A DNA stretch of 32,073 nucleotides from Rheinheimera baltica DSM 14885 (GCF_000425345.1 NZ_AUDG01000049.1:1-32073); one strand, 5' to 3'; shown: positions 9,012 through 23,088, counted from the first letter of the stretch. Notes: generated from the sequence alone by a model not told the origin. Made by a program: numbers and translations.

Positions 9012-9527
9012 ATGTCAGTTTTACAAGTTTTACATTTTCCAGACGAAAGACTTCGCACAGTAGCTAAACCGGTTGATGCCGTTACTGCTGATATTAAACA
9101 ATTGGTTGCAGACATGTTAGATACCATGTATGACGAAAATGGTATTGGATTGGCAGCAACACAAGTGAACGTTCATCTGCGCGTAGTTGTAATCGATATT
9201 TCCGAAGACAGAAACGAACCTATGGTGTTTATCAATCCGGAAATTACCGCCCGCAGTGGTGGAACCAGCTATGAAGAAGGCTGTTTATCTGTACCTCAGA
9301 ATTATGCCATGGTTGATCGCGCAGCAGAAGTGACCGTAAAAGCATTGGATAAAAACGGTAATCCTTTTGAGTTGAATGCTGATGGCTTACTCGCAATTTG
9401 CTTACAACATGAGCTTGATCATCTACTGGGTAAACTCTTTATCGACTACTTATCGCCGCTAAAACGCGATCGCATTCGTAAAAAACTGGAAAAAGAAGCC
9501 AAAATGGCACAGCGTCATGCGCTGTAA
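9012..9527 (+). CDS. def: Peptide deformylase
   Basis: This metalloenzyme removes the formyl group from the N-terminal methionine of new proteins. All three motifs are present: GIGLAATQ (residues 44-51), EGCLSVP with Cys91, and HELDH with His133, Glu134 and His137, which bind and activate the metal. Its length of 171 is typical. The ATG follows AGGTG. It leads the def-fmt-rsmB-trkA run; the next gene, fmt, adds the formyl group this enzyme removes. Confidence 0.97.
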   Translation: MSVLQVLHFPDERLRTVAKPVDAVTADIKQLVADMLDTMYDENGIGLAATQVNVHLRVVVIDISEDRNEPMVFINPEITARSGGTSYEEGCLSVPQNYAMVDRAAEVTVKALDKNGNPFELNADGLLAICLQHELDHLLGKLFIDYLSPLKRDRIRKKLEKEAKMAQRHAL

Positions 9528-9539
9528 ACAGGAAATACC

Positions 9540-10496
9540 GTGACCACTCCTTTACGTATTATTTTCGCGGGTACGCCTGATTTTGCAGCTTGCCACTTGC
9601 AAGCGCTACTAAACTCAGAACATCAGGTTATTGCTGTTTATAGCCAGCCAGACCGGCCTGCAGGCCGTGGACAACAACTACAGCCTAGCGCGGTAAAGCA
9701 ACTGGCGTTAAAACATGCTATAGACGTTTATCAACCAAAGTCGCTAAAAAAGGCTCGGGCTCAAACTGAGTTGGCAGCGCTGAATGCAGATCTGATGATA
9801 GTAGTAGCCTACGGCTTAATTTTGCCGCAATTCGTATTAGATACGCCACGTTTTGGTTGTATTAACGTGCATGGGTCTTTGCTGCCACGTTGGCGTGGTG
9901 CTGCACCCATTCAGCGCGCCATTTGGGCCGGTGATACCCAAACCGGTGTCACCATCATGCAGATGGATGCAGGGTTAGATACCGGCGCAATGTTAAGCAC
10001 GGTCAGCTGTAATATTGAAGCCAATGATACTAGTGCGTCTTTGTACAACAAGCTCGCCGACCTTGGGCCGTCAGCCTTGCTTGAAGCGCTAAACAACCTA
10101 CCGTCATTACAGCAACAAGCACAAAAACAAGATGAAAACCTGGCCAATTACGCCGAAAAATTAAACAAAGACGAAGCCGCTGTTGATTTTACTAAACCGG
10201 CTAATGTGCTCGAACGAGAGATAAGGGCGTTTAACCCATGGCCCGTGAGTTACATTACCCTGCCACAAGGCAATGTAAAAATTTGGCAAGCCAGTGTGGA
10301 TACTGCAACACACCAGGCTAAACCCGGAACCGTGTTGTCAGCAGACAAACAGGGTATCCGCATTGCGTGCAGCGACAGCATATTAGTCATTACTCAATTG
10401 CAACCACCGGGTAAAAAAGCGATGGCAGCTGCCGACTTTTTAAATGGCCGCTCTGACTGGCTATCTCCCGGTTTGGTGCTTGGCGCCGAATTATGA
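9540..10496 (+). CDS. fmt: Methionyl-tRNA formyltransferase
   Basis: It transfers a formyl group from 10-formyl-tetrahydrofolate to initiator Met-tRNA. The formyltransferase core is clear: [11 protein letters not shown] at the N terminus, [28 protein letters not shown] with the catalytic Asn and His, and [11 protein letters not shown]. The C-terminal tRNA-binding domain follows from about residue 205. Start is GTG after AGGAAA, 12 bases behind def. It overlaps rsmB by four bases. Confidence 0.97.
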   Translation: MTTPLRIIFAGTPDFAACHLQALLNSEHQVIAVYSQPDRPAGRGQQLQPSAVKQLALKHAIDVYQPKSLKKARAQTELAALNADLMIVVAYGLILPQFVLDTPRFGCINVHGSLLPRWRGAAPIQRAIWAGDTQTGVTIMQMDAGLDTGAMLSTVSCNIEANDTSASLYNKLADLGPSALLEALNNLPSLQQQAQKQDENLANYAEKLNKDEAAVDFTKPANVLEREIRAFNPWPVSYITLPQGNVKIWQASVDTATHQAKPGTVLSADKQGIRIACSDSILVITQLQPPGKKAMAAADFLNGRSDWLSPGLVLGAEL

Positions 10497-11815
10497 GCTA
10501 TAACATTCGCACCTTAGCAGCACGCAGTTGTTATGACGTAGTCGATCAAGGTATGTCTTTGTCAGAAGTGTTGCCAAAAGCGCAAGCATTGCTAGACAAC
10601 CCTTTAGATAAAGCGCTACTGCAAGAAATTTGTTTTGGCGTAATGCGTTTTTTGCCTCAGTTAGAAGCTGTTTGCAACCAATTGATGAGCAAACCCTTGG
10701 TTAAGCAGCTAAGACCCTTACAGTTTTTGCTTTACGTCGGCATTTATCAGCTTAAATTCATGCGTATTCCAGACCATGCCGCCATTAGCGAAACAGTCGA
10801 CGCTGCACGCGAGTTAAAAGGTCAATCCCTTACCAAACTGATTAATGGCGTGTTGCGTAACGTTCAGCGCCAGCCTGCATTATTTGACTTCGATAATGCC
10901 CCCGCTGCAGTACAATTTAACCATCCAGGCTGGCTGATTACTGAATTGCAGCAAGCATATCCGCAGCAGTGGCAACAAATATTAGCTGCGAACCAGCAGA
11001 AAGCTCCGCTTTGGTTAAGAGTCAACGTAGCTAAAATCAACCCTACCGATTATGCGGCAGCACTGACCCGCGACGGCATTGAATACAGCCGACCAATTGC
11101 CGATTTACCCGCTGCCATAAAGCTAATGCAGGCGCAAGATGTCACCACCTTGCCTGGCTATGATGCAGGTTGGTTTTCAGTACAAGACGGCGCAGCACAA
11201 TATGCTGCGACGTTGTTGCAGGTCGATAGTAGCCAAAGCGTTTTAGACGCTTGCTGCGCGCCGGGGGGGAAAACCTGCCATATTCTGGAGCTCGCACCAC
11301 AAGCAGACGTTACTGCTGTTGATAAAGAACCCAAACGCTTGCTTCGCGTGCATGAGAACCTAAACCGGCTTGGTTTGACTGCAAACGTTATTGCCGCTGA
11401 TGCCAGCGAGCCAGACAGCTGGTGGCAAGGCCAACTATTTGATCGCATTCTTTTGGATGTGCCCTGCTCGGCTAGTGGCGTTATTAGGCGTCATCCAGAT
11501 ATTCGTTGGTTACGAAAAAAAGCTGATATTGCCGCCTTGGCATCATTGCAACAGCACATTTTGCAACAATGCTGGGCACTTTTGGCACCGGGCGGCACAC
11601 TGCTTTATGCTACCTGTAGCGTGCTTCCGCAGGAAAATAGCGACCAAATCAGTTACTTTTTACAACAAAACAACGATGCCAAACTCGACATCTTGCCACA
11701 GCAATTAGCAGAGCAGCCTTACGGTTGGCAGCTTTTACCCGGAGAGCAAGATATGGATGGTTTTTTCTATGCCCGGTTACTAAAAACCGACCTCAATAGC
11801 ATCAGCCCAAAATAG
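10493..11815 (+). CDS. rsmB: 16S rRNA (cytosine-967-C5)-methyltransferase
   Basis: It methylates C967 of 16S rRNA using S-adenosylmethionine. There is an N-terminal NusB-like RNA-binding domain (about residues 5-135). The methyltransferase domain carries [15 protein letters not shown] (SAM loop, about 251-265), [18 protein letters not shown] (motif IV cysteine) and [11 protein letters not shown] (motif VI catalytic cysteine, about 375). Length 440 is normal. It starts at an ATGA overlap with fmt. Confidence 0.97.
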   Translation: MSYNIRTLAARSCYDVVDQGMSLSEVLPKAQALLDNPLDKALLQEICFGVMRFLPQLEAVCNQLMSKPLVKQLRPLQFLLYVGIYQLKFMRIPDHAAISETVDAARELKGQSLTKLINGVLRNVQRQPALFDFDNAPAAVQFNHPGWLITELQQAYPQQWQQILAANQQKAPLWLRVNVAKINPTDYAAALTRDGIEYSRPIADLPAAIKLMQAQDVTTLPGYDAGWFSVQDGAAQYAATLLQVDSSQSVLDACCAPGGKTCHILELAPQADVTAVDKEPKRLLRVHENLNRLGLTANVIAADASEPDSWWQGQLFDRILLDVPCSASGVIRRHPDIRWLRKKADIAALASLQQHILQQCWALLAPGGTLLYATCSVLPQENSDQISYFLQQNNDAKLDILPQQLAEQPYGWQLLPGEQDMDGFFYARLLKTDLNSISPK

Positions 11816-11824
11816 CGAGTCAGC

Positions 11825-13201
11825 ATGAAAATTATTATTTTAGGTGCAGGTCAGGTGGGGGCAACCCTGGCAGAAAACCTGGTTGGTGAGCAGAACGACA
11901 TCACCGTTGTCGATATTAATATCGACAAATTAAGGGCTCTGCAAGACCGCTTTGATTTGCAAGTTGTGCACGGTCATAGCGCACATCCTGATATTTTAAA
12001 AAGTGCTGGCGCAGAAGATGCTGACATGATTGTTGCGGTAACCAACAGCGACGAAGTCAACATTGTTGCCTGTCAGGTAGCCTACAGTATATTTAATACT
12101 CCGCTAAAAATTGCTCGTATTCGCACCAACCAATACCTCAAATATCGTGAGCAGCTGTTCCATAAAGACGATATGCCCGTTGACCATTTCATTGCACCAG
12201 AAGCTTTGGTGACGAACTATATTCGGCGCTTAATAGACTACCCAGGTGCGCTTCAGGTTGTAGAGTTTGCCGGTGGTAAAGTCAGTCTGGTTGCCGTTAA
12301 AGCTTATTATGGCGGCTTACTGGTCGGGCATGCTTTGTCTGCATTAAAAGAGCATATGCCAAATATTGAAACCCGAGTTGCCGCGATATATCGACGTGGC
12401 CACGCCATTAAACCGCTAGGCACGACCATTATTGAAGCCGACGATGAGGTGTTTTTCGTCGCAGCGACTAAACATATCCGTTCCGTAATGAGTGAACTGC
12501 AAAAATTGGAACGCAGCTATCGCCGCATTATGATTGCAGGTGGTGGTAATGTGGGTTTTGGCTTGGCTAGAGCGTTGGAGAAAACACATAGCGTTAAGTT
12601 AATTGAACGAGGCAAGGAACGCGCTGAATTTCTATCCAGTGCTTTAGACAATACCGTGGTTTATGTGGGCGATGCTTCAGATCCAGAACTTCTGGAAGAA
12701 GAGAATATCGAACAAGTTGATGTATTTATTGCCGTCACAAACGACGACGAAGCCAACATTATGTCCGCTATGTTGGCTAAACGCATGGGCGCGCAAAAGA
12801 CGATGGTACTGATCAAGCGTGGTGCCTATGTAGACTTACTGCAAGGCGGCGAAGTCGATATTGCGGTATCACCGCAACAGGCCACGATATCGGCACTGCT
12901 AACCCACATTCGTCGTGGTGATATTGTTAATGTGTATTCGTTACGGCGTGGCGCGGCAGAAGCCATAGAGGCTATTGCACATGGCGACAGCAGTACCAGT
13001 AAAGTAGTAGGCAAAGCCATCGGCAGTATTAAGTTGCCACCAGGCACCACGATTGGCGCAATTGTTCGTGGCGAAAACGTCCTTATTGCACACGACAGTA
13101 CGGTGATTGAAACAGACGATCATATCATTCTATTTATGGTTGATAAAAAACACATCGTTGAAGTGGAAAAGCTATTCCAGGTTAGCGCAATTTTTATCTA
13201 A
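11825..13201 (+). CDS. trkA: Trk potassium uptake regulatory protein TrkA
   Basis: This peripheral membrane protein gates the TrkH/TrkG potassium channel through NAD(H) or nucleotide binding. It has the full two-unit layout: an RCK-N domain starting [17 protein letters not shown], an RCK-C domain (about 145-225), a second RCK-N starting [17 protein letters not shown] (about 237) and a second RCK-C to the end. Length 458 equals E. coli TrkA. Its partner trkH lies next to it on the other strand, and the two stop codons overlap by four bases (CTAA). Confidence 0.97.
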   Translation: MKIIILGAGQVGATLAENLVGEQNDITVVDINIDKLRALQDRFDLQVVHGHSAHPDILKSAGAEDADMIVAVTNSDEVNIVACQVAYSIFNTPLKIARIRTNQYLKYREQLFHKDDMPVDHFIAPEALVTNYIRRLIDYPGALQVVEFAGGKVSLVAVKAYYGGLLVGHALSALKEHMPNIETRVAAIYRRGHAIKPLGTTIIEADDEVFFVAATKHIRSVMSELQKLERSYRRIMIAGGGNVGFGLARALEKTHSVKLIERGKERAEFLSSALDNTVVYVGDASDPELLEEENIEQVDVFIAVTNDDEANIMSAMLAKRMGAQKTMVLIKRGAYVDLLQGGEVDIAVSPQQATISALLTHIRRGDIVNVYSLRRGAAEAIEAIAHGDSSTSKVVGKAIGSIKLPPGTTIGAIVRGENVLIAHDSTVIETDDHIILFMVDKKHIVEVEKLFQVSAIFI

Positions 13202-14649
13202 TCTTTCCAAAATGCTGGTGTAAACAACACCAGCAAGGTAAACACCTCTAAGCGGCCAAACACCATAGCAACAATTAACAGCCACTTGCTGGCGTCAGGT
13301 ATAGAGCCGAAATTTGCGGCGACTTCCCCCAGCCCTGGGCCCAGGTTATTCAAGCAAGCTGCGGTTGCGGTAAAAGCGGTAATATTGTCTAAGCCGGTAA
13401 GCAATAACAACAGCATGATGACGACAAAAACCAATGCATAGGCGGCAAAAAAGCCCCACACCGCCTCAACGATACGATCAGCTACGGGTCGGCGACCTAA
13501 TTTTATAGAATACACCGCTCTGGGATGAATTAACCGGTTAAGCTCACGAATACCTTGTAAGAAAAGTAATAACACTCGTACTACTTTTAAACCACCCCCT
13601 GTTGAGCCAGCACACCCACCAATAAAACTGGAGAATATAAGTAATATCGGTAAAAAAAGCGGCCAGGCTGCAAAGCCATCTGTGGCAAATCCTGCCGTTG
13701 TAGAAATAGATACAGCCTGAAAACTGGCATGGTTTAATGCTTCTGCGGTACTGCTATACACATTGGTATGCAGTAATACTGCAAAACAAATAAATATCAA
13801 TGCTGCCTGTATCGCCAAAAATGCCTTAAATTCGGGGTCTCGAAAATATGTAGACACACTTTTGCCTCTGACCGCGGCAAAATGCAGAGGGAAGTTAATC
13901 GCACTAAGCAGCAAAAACAACACACAAATGCCGTTAATTAACGGGCTTTGAAAATGGCCAATACTGGCATCGTAAGTGGAAAAACCACCAATGGCTACAG
14001 TAGAGAACGCATGACAAATAGCATCAAACCAGCTCATACCCGCCAGAAAAAATGCCAGTGTACAGGCCAATGTTAACGCTAAATAGATGTACCATAAATG
14101 CTTTGCGGTATCGGCGATACGCGGCGTCATTTTGTTATCTTTCACCGGGCCTGGCGTTTCCGCCCGGTACAGCTGCATACCACCAACACCTAACATCGGC
14201 AGTATAGCCACCGCCAATACGATAATCCCCATGCCACCAAGCCATTGCAGCTGCTGGCGATAATACAATATCGCTTTAGGTAAAAACTCGATACCCGTCA
14301 ACACCGTTGCGCCAGTGGTGGTTAAGCCAGAGAAGGCCTCAAACATGGCACTGGCCAAGCTAAGATGAGGATTACTGGCTAACATAAAAGGAATAGCCCC
14401 TACCGCACCCAGCACTATCCAGAACAGCACGACAATTAAAAACCCATCGCGTACTTTTAATTCAGCTTTGTATTGCCTGTTGGGGTACCAAATTAGAAAA
14501 CCAATAACCACGCAAGAGACAAATGACAAAATAAAAGGGACGCCAGCGCCATCTTTATACCAGTATGCGACAAATGCCGGCGGCACCATGCTAATACTGA
14601 ATATAACAATCAGCAGGCCCAAAATCCGGATAATAGAGCGGTATTGCAT
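13198..14649 (-). CDS. trkH: Trk potassium transporter membrane subunit TrkH
   Basis: This is the pore-forming subunit of the Trk potassium system, an inner-membrane protein of 483 residues with about ten hydrophobic segments. The four pore-loop signatures are visible: [41 protein letters not shown] and [13 protein letters not shown], each holding a selectivity-filter glycine. It starts with [13 protein letters not shown] and follows pepQ by 22 bases on the same strand, so it may be read from a pepQ transcript. It converges on its partner gene trkA instead of following it. Confidence 0.96.
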   Translation of the reverse strand: MQYRSIIRILGLLIVIFSISMVPPAFVAYWYKDGAGVPFILSFVSCVVIGFLIWYPNRQYKAELKVRDGFLIVVLFWIVLGAVGAIPFMLASNPHLSLASAMFEAFSGLTTTGATVLTGIEFLPKAILYYRQQLQWLGGMGIIVLAVAILPMLGVGGMQLYRAETPGPVKDNKMTPRIADTAKHLWYIYLALTLACTLAFFLAGMSWFDAICHAFSTVAIGGFSTYDASIGHFQSPLINGICVLFLLLSAINFPLHFAAVRGKSVSTYFRDPEFKAFLAIQAALIFICFAVLLHTNVYSSTAEALNHASFQAVSISTTAGFATDGFAAWPLFLPILLIFSSFIGGCAGSTGGGLKVVRVLLLFLQGIRELNRLIHPRAVYSIKLGRRPVADRIVEAVWGFFAAYALVFVVIMLLLLLTGLDNITAFTATAACLNNLGPGLGEVAANFGSIPDASKWLLIVAMVFGRLEVFTLLVLFTPAFWKD

Positions 14650-14671
14650 ACCTTATTGGCGTCCTTACTAC

Positions 14672-16042
<1,371 letters not shown>

Positions 16043-17956
16043 TTATTCCACTATGACCCCAATCTGCATCGTTGTAAGGGGTTTGAATACGTCTATCGGC
16101 GAATTTAGCCGAATATTATAAATTTGGTAATAAGCCATAACGGCCTTGACGTATTCCCGTGTCTCCCGGTATGGAATAGTCTCTATCCATACATCTGCAG
16201 GCAAGGCGAAGTCTCTTGGCACCCATTGTTTCACTCGACTAAAGCCTGCGTTGTAGGCCGCAGTGGCCATGAGTAAATTGCCATCGTTACGCTTCATCAG
16301 GTAGTTTAAATAGTCGGTGCCATAGTCAATATTAATACCAGGCTCATACAGCTGCGTCAGTTGAATCGGCTTTTTCGCTACTTGCCTTGCTGTTGCGGGC
16401 ATTAACTGCATTAGCCCTCTCGCCCCCACTGGCGAGTTGGCATCGGCCATAAAAGAACTCTCACGCCTTGCAATCGCCATCGCCCAACCGGAATCAATTT
16501 CCGCCCGCGCCGACGATTTTGCAATTTCATCCTGGTAGGCTAATGGGAAACGTAATTCAATATCATCCCAATACCCCACATCCGCCAGCGAGAAGATAGC
16601 CCGCTCATACCATTGCAGTTGATAAGCTAGTTTCGCCGACACCAGCTTTTGCTGCTCAGTGGAGCTGTCTTGTAGATGATTCCACTCACGACGCGCCTCA
16701 AGTAAACGTCCCAGCGCTAGCCATTCCTGCGCCCGTTGCACAGCAGGGTGTAATTTAAGATCGGTAAGCTCTTGTTCACTCACATTAACCGGACTATGCG
16801 CCAAACTTGGCGGCAACCCTAATCGGGCTGCGGCCATAAAGCCATAGAAATGCCGCTGTAATGCCAGTCGCTGAAAAACAGGCTGTGCGCTTTCGCTATT
16901 ACCTTGCTCTTCGTAAGCGCGCGCCAACCAATATTGCCAACTATTGTCTTTCGCTAAGTCAGCAGGAAAACGTAGAATAATCGCTTGAACTTTTGGCCAA
17001 TCTAACTCAGCCAGGGCATGGCTCACCTGCCAATGAGCCAAAGCGCTATCAATTAACTCTGCCGGCAAATCATTAAACCATTCACCGGCTCTGGTATCGC
17101 CCTTACTAGCCAAAGCAATAGCAAATTGGCGCTGCACATCTAACCGTTGCGCACTGGAAAAGTAAGGGTCATTACTAAATCGTTGCCACACCTTCAGCGC
17201 CTTATCCGGGTCTCGCCAGATTAAGCGCTTCATACCATAGGCTGCAATATCGCGCTCTTGCAGCTTTTTCAATGGGAAGAATGTCGAGCCAGCAATAGAT
17301 GCCGGACTGCGGCGCGTCTTTAAATACAAATCTGCTAAATATTGCTGGTCGGTGGGCAATAATTTTTTTAAATACGGAATAAGGCTGGTATCGCCCTCTT
17401 CAGCAGTTAATGCCAAACGTTGCCATACCCGCTCGGGTGTTTGCTGCCCCGCACTGCGCCATGCGCTAAATAGCGGGTCACATTCTTTTGGTTGAGATTT
17501 GCCACTAACCCACAATGTCGCTACTTCTGGCCATATTTGGCTAGGCACAGCATCTTTTTTTGCCAGTGCAAACCTCAGTGCGTAGCAGTGCAAAGCCGCG
17601 TCTGATGTAGGCTTAAAATTGGCTAAATAGCGCTCAGATTGTTGACGTTTGGCCAAGTCATACAGCCACGCTTTGCGCAATGGCCAGTCCATTGGCGTAC
17701 CTTGATATCGCTTGAGAAAATCTGCAATCTGCTCATCAGCCGTTAAAAAATGTTGTAGCCTTTTTTGTTCTAAGTACGGCTGCAATACATAGCCATCGAA
17801 TTTTTTTAACAGCTTTTGCGCCTGCGCATACTTTAAACTGCCAATTTGACTTTCTGCATGTAAAAACTCATTACGTAACGCTGCCTCAGAAGACACTGAC
17901 GCCACCGACAAGGGCGCCAAAAGCAGGTTCGTCAGCATAAAAACAATACGTTTCAC
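16043..17956 (-). CDS. slt: Soluble lytic murein transglycosylase (Slt70 type)
   Basis: This periplasmic enzyme cleaves peptidoglycan between MurNAc and GlcNAc, forming 1,6-anhydro ends. A signal peptide (KR, hydrophobic core, cleavage near SVAS) precedes a long helical superhelix domain of about 460 residues. The C-terminal SLT domain has the catalytic Glu499 in ARRESSF, then GARGLMQLMPATA and ATAAYNAGFSRV. Length 637 matches Slt70. The start is GTG with a weak GGGG motif upstream; an ATG six codons later would lose the charged signal start. Divergent from fadB. Confidence 0.94.
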   Translation of the reverse strand: MKRIVFMLTNLLLAPLSVASVSSEAALRNEFLHAESQIGSLKYAQAQKLLKKFDGYVLQPYLEQKRLQHFLTADEQIADFLKRYQGTPMDWPLRKAWLYDLAKRQQSERYLANFKPTSDAALHCYALRFALAKKDAVPSQIWPEVATLWVSGKSQPKECDPLFSAWRSAGQQTPERVWQRLALTAEEGDTSLIPYLKKLLPTDQQYLADLYLKTRRSPASIAGSTFFPLKKLQERDIAAYGMKRLIWRDPDKALKVWQRFSNDPYFSSAQRLDVQRQFAIALASKGDTRAGEWFNDLPAELIDSALAHWQVSHALAELDWPKVQAIILRFPADLAKDNSWQYWLARAYEEQGNSESAQPVFQRLALQRHFYGFMAAARLGLPPSLAHSPVNVSEQELTDLKLHPAVQRAQEWLALGRLLEARREWNHLQDSSTEQQKLVSAKLAYQLQWYERAIFSLADVGYWDDIELRFPLAYQDEIAKSSARAEIDSGWAMAIARRESSFMADANSPVGARGLMQLMPATARQVAKKPIQLTQLYEPGINIDYGTDYLNYLMKRNDGNLLMATAAYNAGFSRVKQWVPRDFALPADVWIETIPYRETREYVKAVMAYYQIYNIRLNSPIDVFKPLTTMQIGVIVE

Positions 17957-18029
17957 GACGATAACCCCGACAAAAATTCTAAACTAAAAGAAATAACACC
18001 TATAGTTACTGCTGATCACCTCGGTTAGA

Positions 18030-18047
18030 TTCAAACGCCCGTTTAAA
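18030..18047. promoter_or_regulatory. PsrA-like operator upstream of fadBA
   Basis: TTCAAACG-CC-CGTTTAAA is an 18-base inverted repeat with one mismatch between the arms. Its form fits the CAAAC/GTTTG palindromes bound by PsrA-type TetR repressors of fatty-acid degradation in gammaproteobacteria. It lies 100 bases before fadB. Assignment to PsrA is by motif resemblance only. The adjacent fadB promoter is not obvious. Confidence 0.55.
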
Positions 18048-18146
18048 TAACGGTTGAATTTTTTTCTAAACCGCGACACACTGACAAAGAAACCTCATCG
18101 TACCAGTTGCGAACAACCCTAACATACGCGACCAAGGAGCACCGTT

Positions 18147-21480
<3,334 letters not shown>

Positions 21481-21523
21481 TTTGAGCGGGCATTCACTGG
21501 CAGCAACAAACACAATCGCATAG

Positions 21524-21553
21524 AATAAGGGCCGTTTTTACGGCCCTTATTTA
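21524..21553 (+). terminator. Intrinsic terminator after fadA
   Basis: A perfect 11-base stem AATAAGGGCCG / CGGCCCTTATT (21524-21534 and 21541-21551) with loop TTTTTA lies 44 bases after fadA. The T-rich tail is interrupted (TTATTTATT), so strength is uncertain; the symmetric A/T flanks could let it work both ways. Confidence 0.75.
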
Positions 21554-21915
21554 TTGGCTGAAACGATGCGACAAACTGCAGCCCTGAAGCTTGCAACCCC
21601 GATCCCGCAACCACAGAGTGTCTGAGGATTTGCGCCAGCAAAGCCGAGTTGCTGTGGTGAGGACAGCGGGTGTTACAAGCTTCGCTAAGCTGCTGATGAT
21701 AACCCTGCACCGGCTAAGACACTGCCATGCTCGCCACAGCGGGTTTACGGGCATCCAGCCCTGCAACTGTGCGACGCGGCTACGCCGGGCGCTGCTGCTC
21801 CGGCAGCTTCGCCTGTCGCATTCGCTGCGCTCGTTATCTGTGTCTGTGCTGTCAGTGTTTTACCCTAAATGCCTGCTTCGTGGCAGCTGTAACGTACAAT
21901 TTTACCGGAGTACAA
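21552..21915. repeat. GC-rich structured intergenic stretch before tusA
   Basis: No convincing gene lies in these 364 bases although several frames are open. It is full of partial symmetries. AAGCTTGCAACCCC (21587-21600) pairs imperfectly with GGGTGTTACAAGCTT (21668-21682), and inside that pair lie CCCGC/GCGGG and CCACAG/CTGTGG, giving one long broken hairpin. ACAGCGGGT(G)TTAC occurs twice in direct orientation (near 21663 and 21736), as does CAGCCCTG (near 21579 and 21757). From 21770 to 21835 it is strongly GC-rich, with GCTGC/GCAGC arms. It may be a dispersed repeat or a structured leader; neither is proved. Confidence 0.45.
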
Positions 21916-22164
21916 ATGGAAGATATTTTTAGCAACGCAGATCACACCCTGGATGCCTTAGGCCTGCGCTGTCCCGAGCCGGTAATGATGGTGCGGCTGC
22001 AAATGCGTAAAATGCAGGTGGGTGAAACCTTACTGATTATCGCCGACGACCCCGCCACCACCCGCGATATCCCGGCATTCTGCCGCTTTATGGATCACGA
22101 GTTAGTGGACAGTGATACCGCTGAATTGCCGTATAGGTATGTGGTTAAAAAGGTTAGCGGTTAG
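21916..22164 (+). CDS. tusA: Sulfur carrier protein TusA
   Basis: TusA accepts persulfide sulfur from IscS and relays it for thiolation of tRNA wobble uridine (mnm5s2U) and other sulfur pathways. The active-site Cys is in [13 protein letters not shown] (Cys19). The sequence tracks E. coli TusA nearly end to end, including [15 protein letters not shown]. The start at 21916 follows ACCGGAG. The open frame extends to 21727, but the upstream part has no relation to TusA. The length is 82 residues, as expected. Confidence 0.95.
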   Translation: MEDIFSNADHTLDALGLRCPEPVMMVRLQMRKMQVGETLLIIADDPATTRDIPAFCRFMDHELVDSDTAELPYRYVVKKVSG

Positions 22165-22173
22165 CGCGGTATC

Positions 22174-22474
22174 TTAGACGCGATTAAACTGCCTTTCACA
22201 CGGTACACCGTCCCCATCACCATCCATTTTCGTGTCTGGGCAATTTCTTAGAAAGAATACTGCTTCCTCATAAGAGTTCATTTCACTACAGTGTTGCCGG
22301 CCGTCACAGCGGAACTGTGATGCATTGGCCACAGCACGAGCTTTATTAATTGGTACGGTGTAATCAGGCAATACTTTTTATAGCAACAGGTTCTGCTACT
22401 AGCGCAGTGTTTTGTTTTTGGTAGTAATTCCAGGCACCGAAGGCAACCAGCGCGATAAGTAACAGCTTTTTCAA
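22174..22474 (-). pseudogene. Excalibur-domain membrane-anchored protein, frameshifted
   Basis: Two minus-strand frames together look like one small gene. The first part starts at a TTG (22474) after GGAAGAG and encodes a signal-anchor (MKKLLLIALVAFGAW) up to a stop at 22365. The second part (22371 to 22174) encodes a conserved cysteine-rich region ending in the Excalibur motif DGDGDGVPCE, with likely calcium-binding aspartates. The frames switch at a run of five A (about 22373-22377). Removing one A would join them as AIKVLPDYTVPINK. The combined length is 301 bases, one more than a multiple of three. It is either a real inactivating insertion or a homopolymer sequencing error. Confidence 0.65.
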
Positions 22475-22592
22475 TACACTCTTCCCTGTTATGTAATCCT
22501 TTACCACTCTGAGGTGGCTGCAAGGTTCTAACTTAGTAGATAAAACAGGTAACGACAATAGTTTTATTCACGCTTAGGTTGCCTATCATACA

Positions 22593-22631
22593 CAAATGTA
22601 CATTTGCACATTAGTGCATCACGTTTATACT
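22593..22631 (+). promoter_or_regulatory. Antitoxin operon promoter and palindromic operator
   Basis: CAAATGTACATTTG (22593-22606) is a perfect palindrome, followed by the partial palindrome TGCACATTAGTGCA. A good promoter overlaps it: -35 TTGCAC (22604-22609), 16-base spacer and -10 TATACT (22626-22631). Ribbon-helix-helix antitoxins usually bind such sites to repress their own operon. The binding itself is inferred. Confidence 0.62.
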
Positions 22632-22666
22632 TGTTGCTGTCTAAGCAATAAGCACCGGAGCGCACA

Positions 22667-22930
22667 GTGAGCCGACTATCCATTGAAGTGACACCTGAGC
22701 AGCATCAGCTTTTAAAAGCGATGGCGGCATTGCAGGGCAAAAGCATTAAAGATTTTATTCTGGACAAGGTGCTACCACAGCAAGCGGAAGAGCAACCGCA
22801 AAACTACTCTGTGAAGCAGTTGGAAACTCTACTGCAACAGCGGCTAACCAGCGCCTATAACGGCAACTATTCTGAGCAAAGTGTTACCGATATATTTGAT
22901 CAGGCTATAACTGAGCATGATAAGCGCTAG
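22667..22930 (+). CDS. ParD-type ribbon-helix-helix antitoxin
   Basis: The N terminus (residues 1-40) has the ribbon-helix-helix pattern: a short beta strand SRLSIEVT, then two helices with QGKSIKDFILDKVL. The C-terminal half is the charged, flexible toxin-binding tail and holds the conserved SVxDIFDxAI stretch. This layout fits the ParD branch of type II antitoxins. It starts with GTG, six bases after CCGGAG. Its 3' end overlaps the toxin start at 22917 by 14 bases, the usual coupling. The toxin gene is broken, so this antitoxin is now solitary. Confidence 0.78.
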   Translation: MSRLSIEVTPEQHQLLKAMAALQGKSIKDFILDKVLPQQAEEQPQNYSVKQLETLLQQRLTSAYNGNYSEQSVTDIFDQAITEHDKR

Positions 22931-22983
22931 AAAACGTTATCGTTTAACTACTGAGGCCGTTCAAGACCTGCGGTATATCGCCT
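22917..22983 (+). pseudogene. ParE/RelE-type toxin remnant
   Basis: The reading frame begins MISARKRYRLTTEAVQDLRYIA, which matches the start of ParE-family toxins (a Y-x-L-T-x-x-A-x-x-D-L-x-x-I pattern). After about 22 codons the similarity ends abruptly; the next codons (CITIKPLNV and onward) resemble no toxin. A complete ParE has about 95 residues and an arginine-rich core, which is absent in all frames down to the next gene. The break coincides with the left arm of an inverted repeat. Confidence 0.6.
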
Positions 22984-23088
22984 GTATTACAATTAAGCCC
23001 TTAAATGTAACTAGCTATGTTGGAAATAGCGCAATTACACCTGTTGTTACAATTGTTTGTTTGGCCTTAATTGAAAATATTGTAGGCC
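22980..23088. repeat. Imperfect inverted repeat at the toxin break; rest of the gap
   Basis: The left arm (22980-23000) reads GCCTGTATTACAATTAAGCC; the complement of the right arm (about 23061-23088) begins GCCTACAATATTTTC and continues AATTAAGGCC. The shared ends GCCT and AATTAAG, with an A/T-rich interior holding the small hairpin GCTAT/ATAGC, could be a miniature inserted element about 109 bases long. No target duplication was identified. From 23089 to 23210 there is only noncoding sequence before the next gene. Confidence 0.35.

Noticed and set aside
21727..21915. N-terminal extension of TusA
   Set aside because: The 63 extra codons are cysteine- and arginine-rich noise from the GC-rich stretch, and TusA homology starts exactly at the ATG at 21916.
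22980..23088. Integron attC site
   Set aside because: The ends resemble GCCT/AGGC, but the core GTT and AAC triplets of attC are missing and the fold lacks the two-box arrangement.
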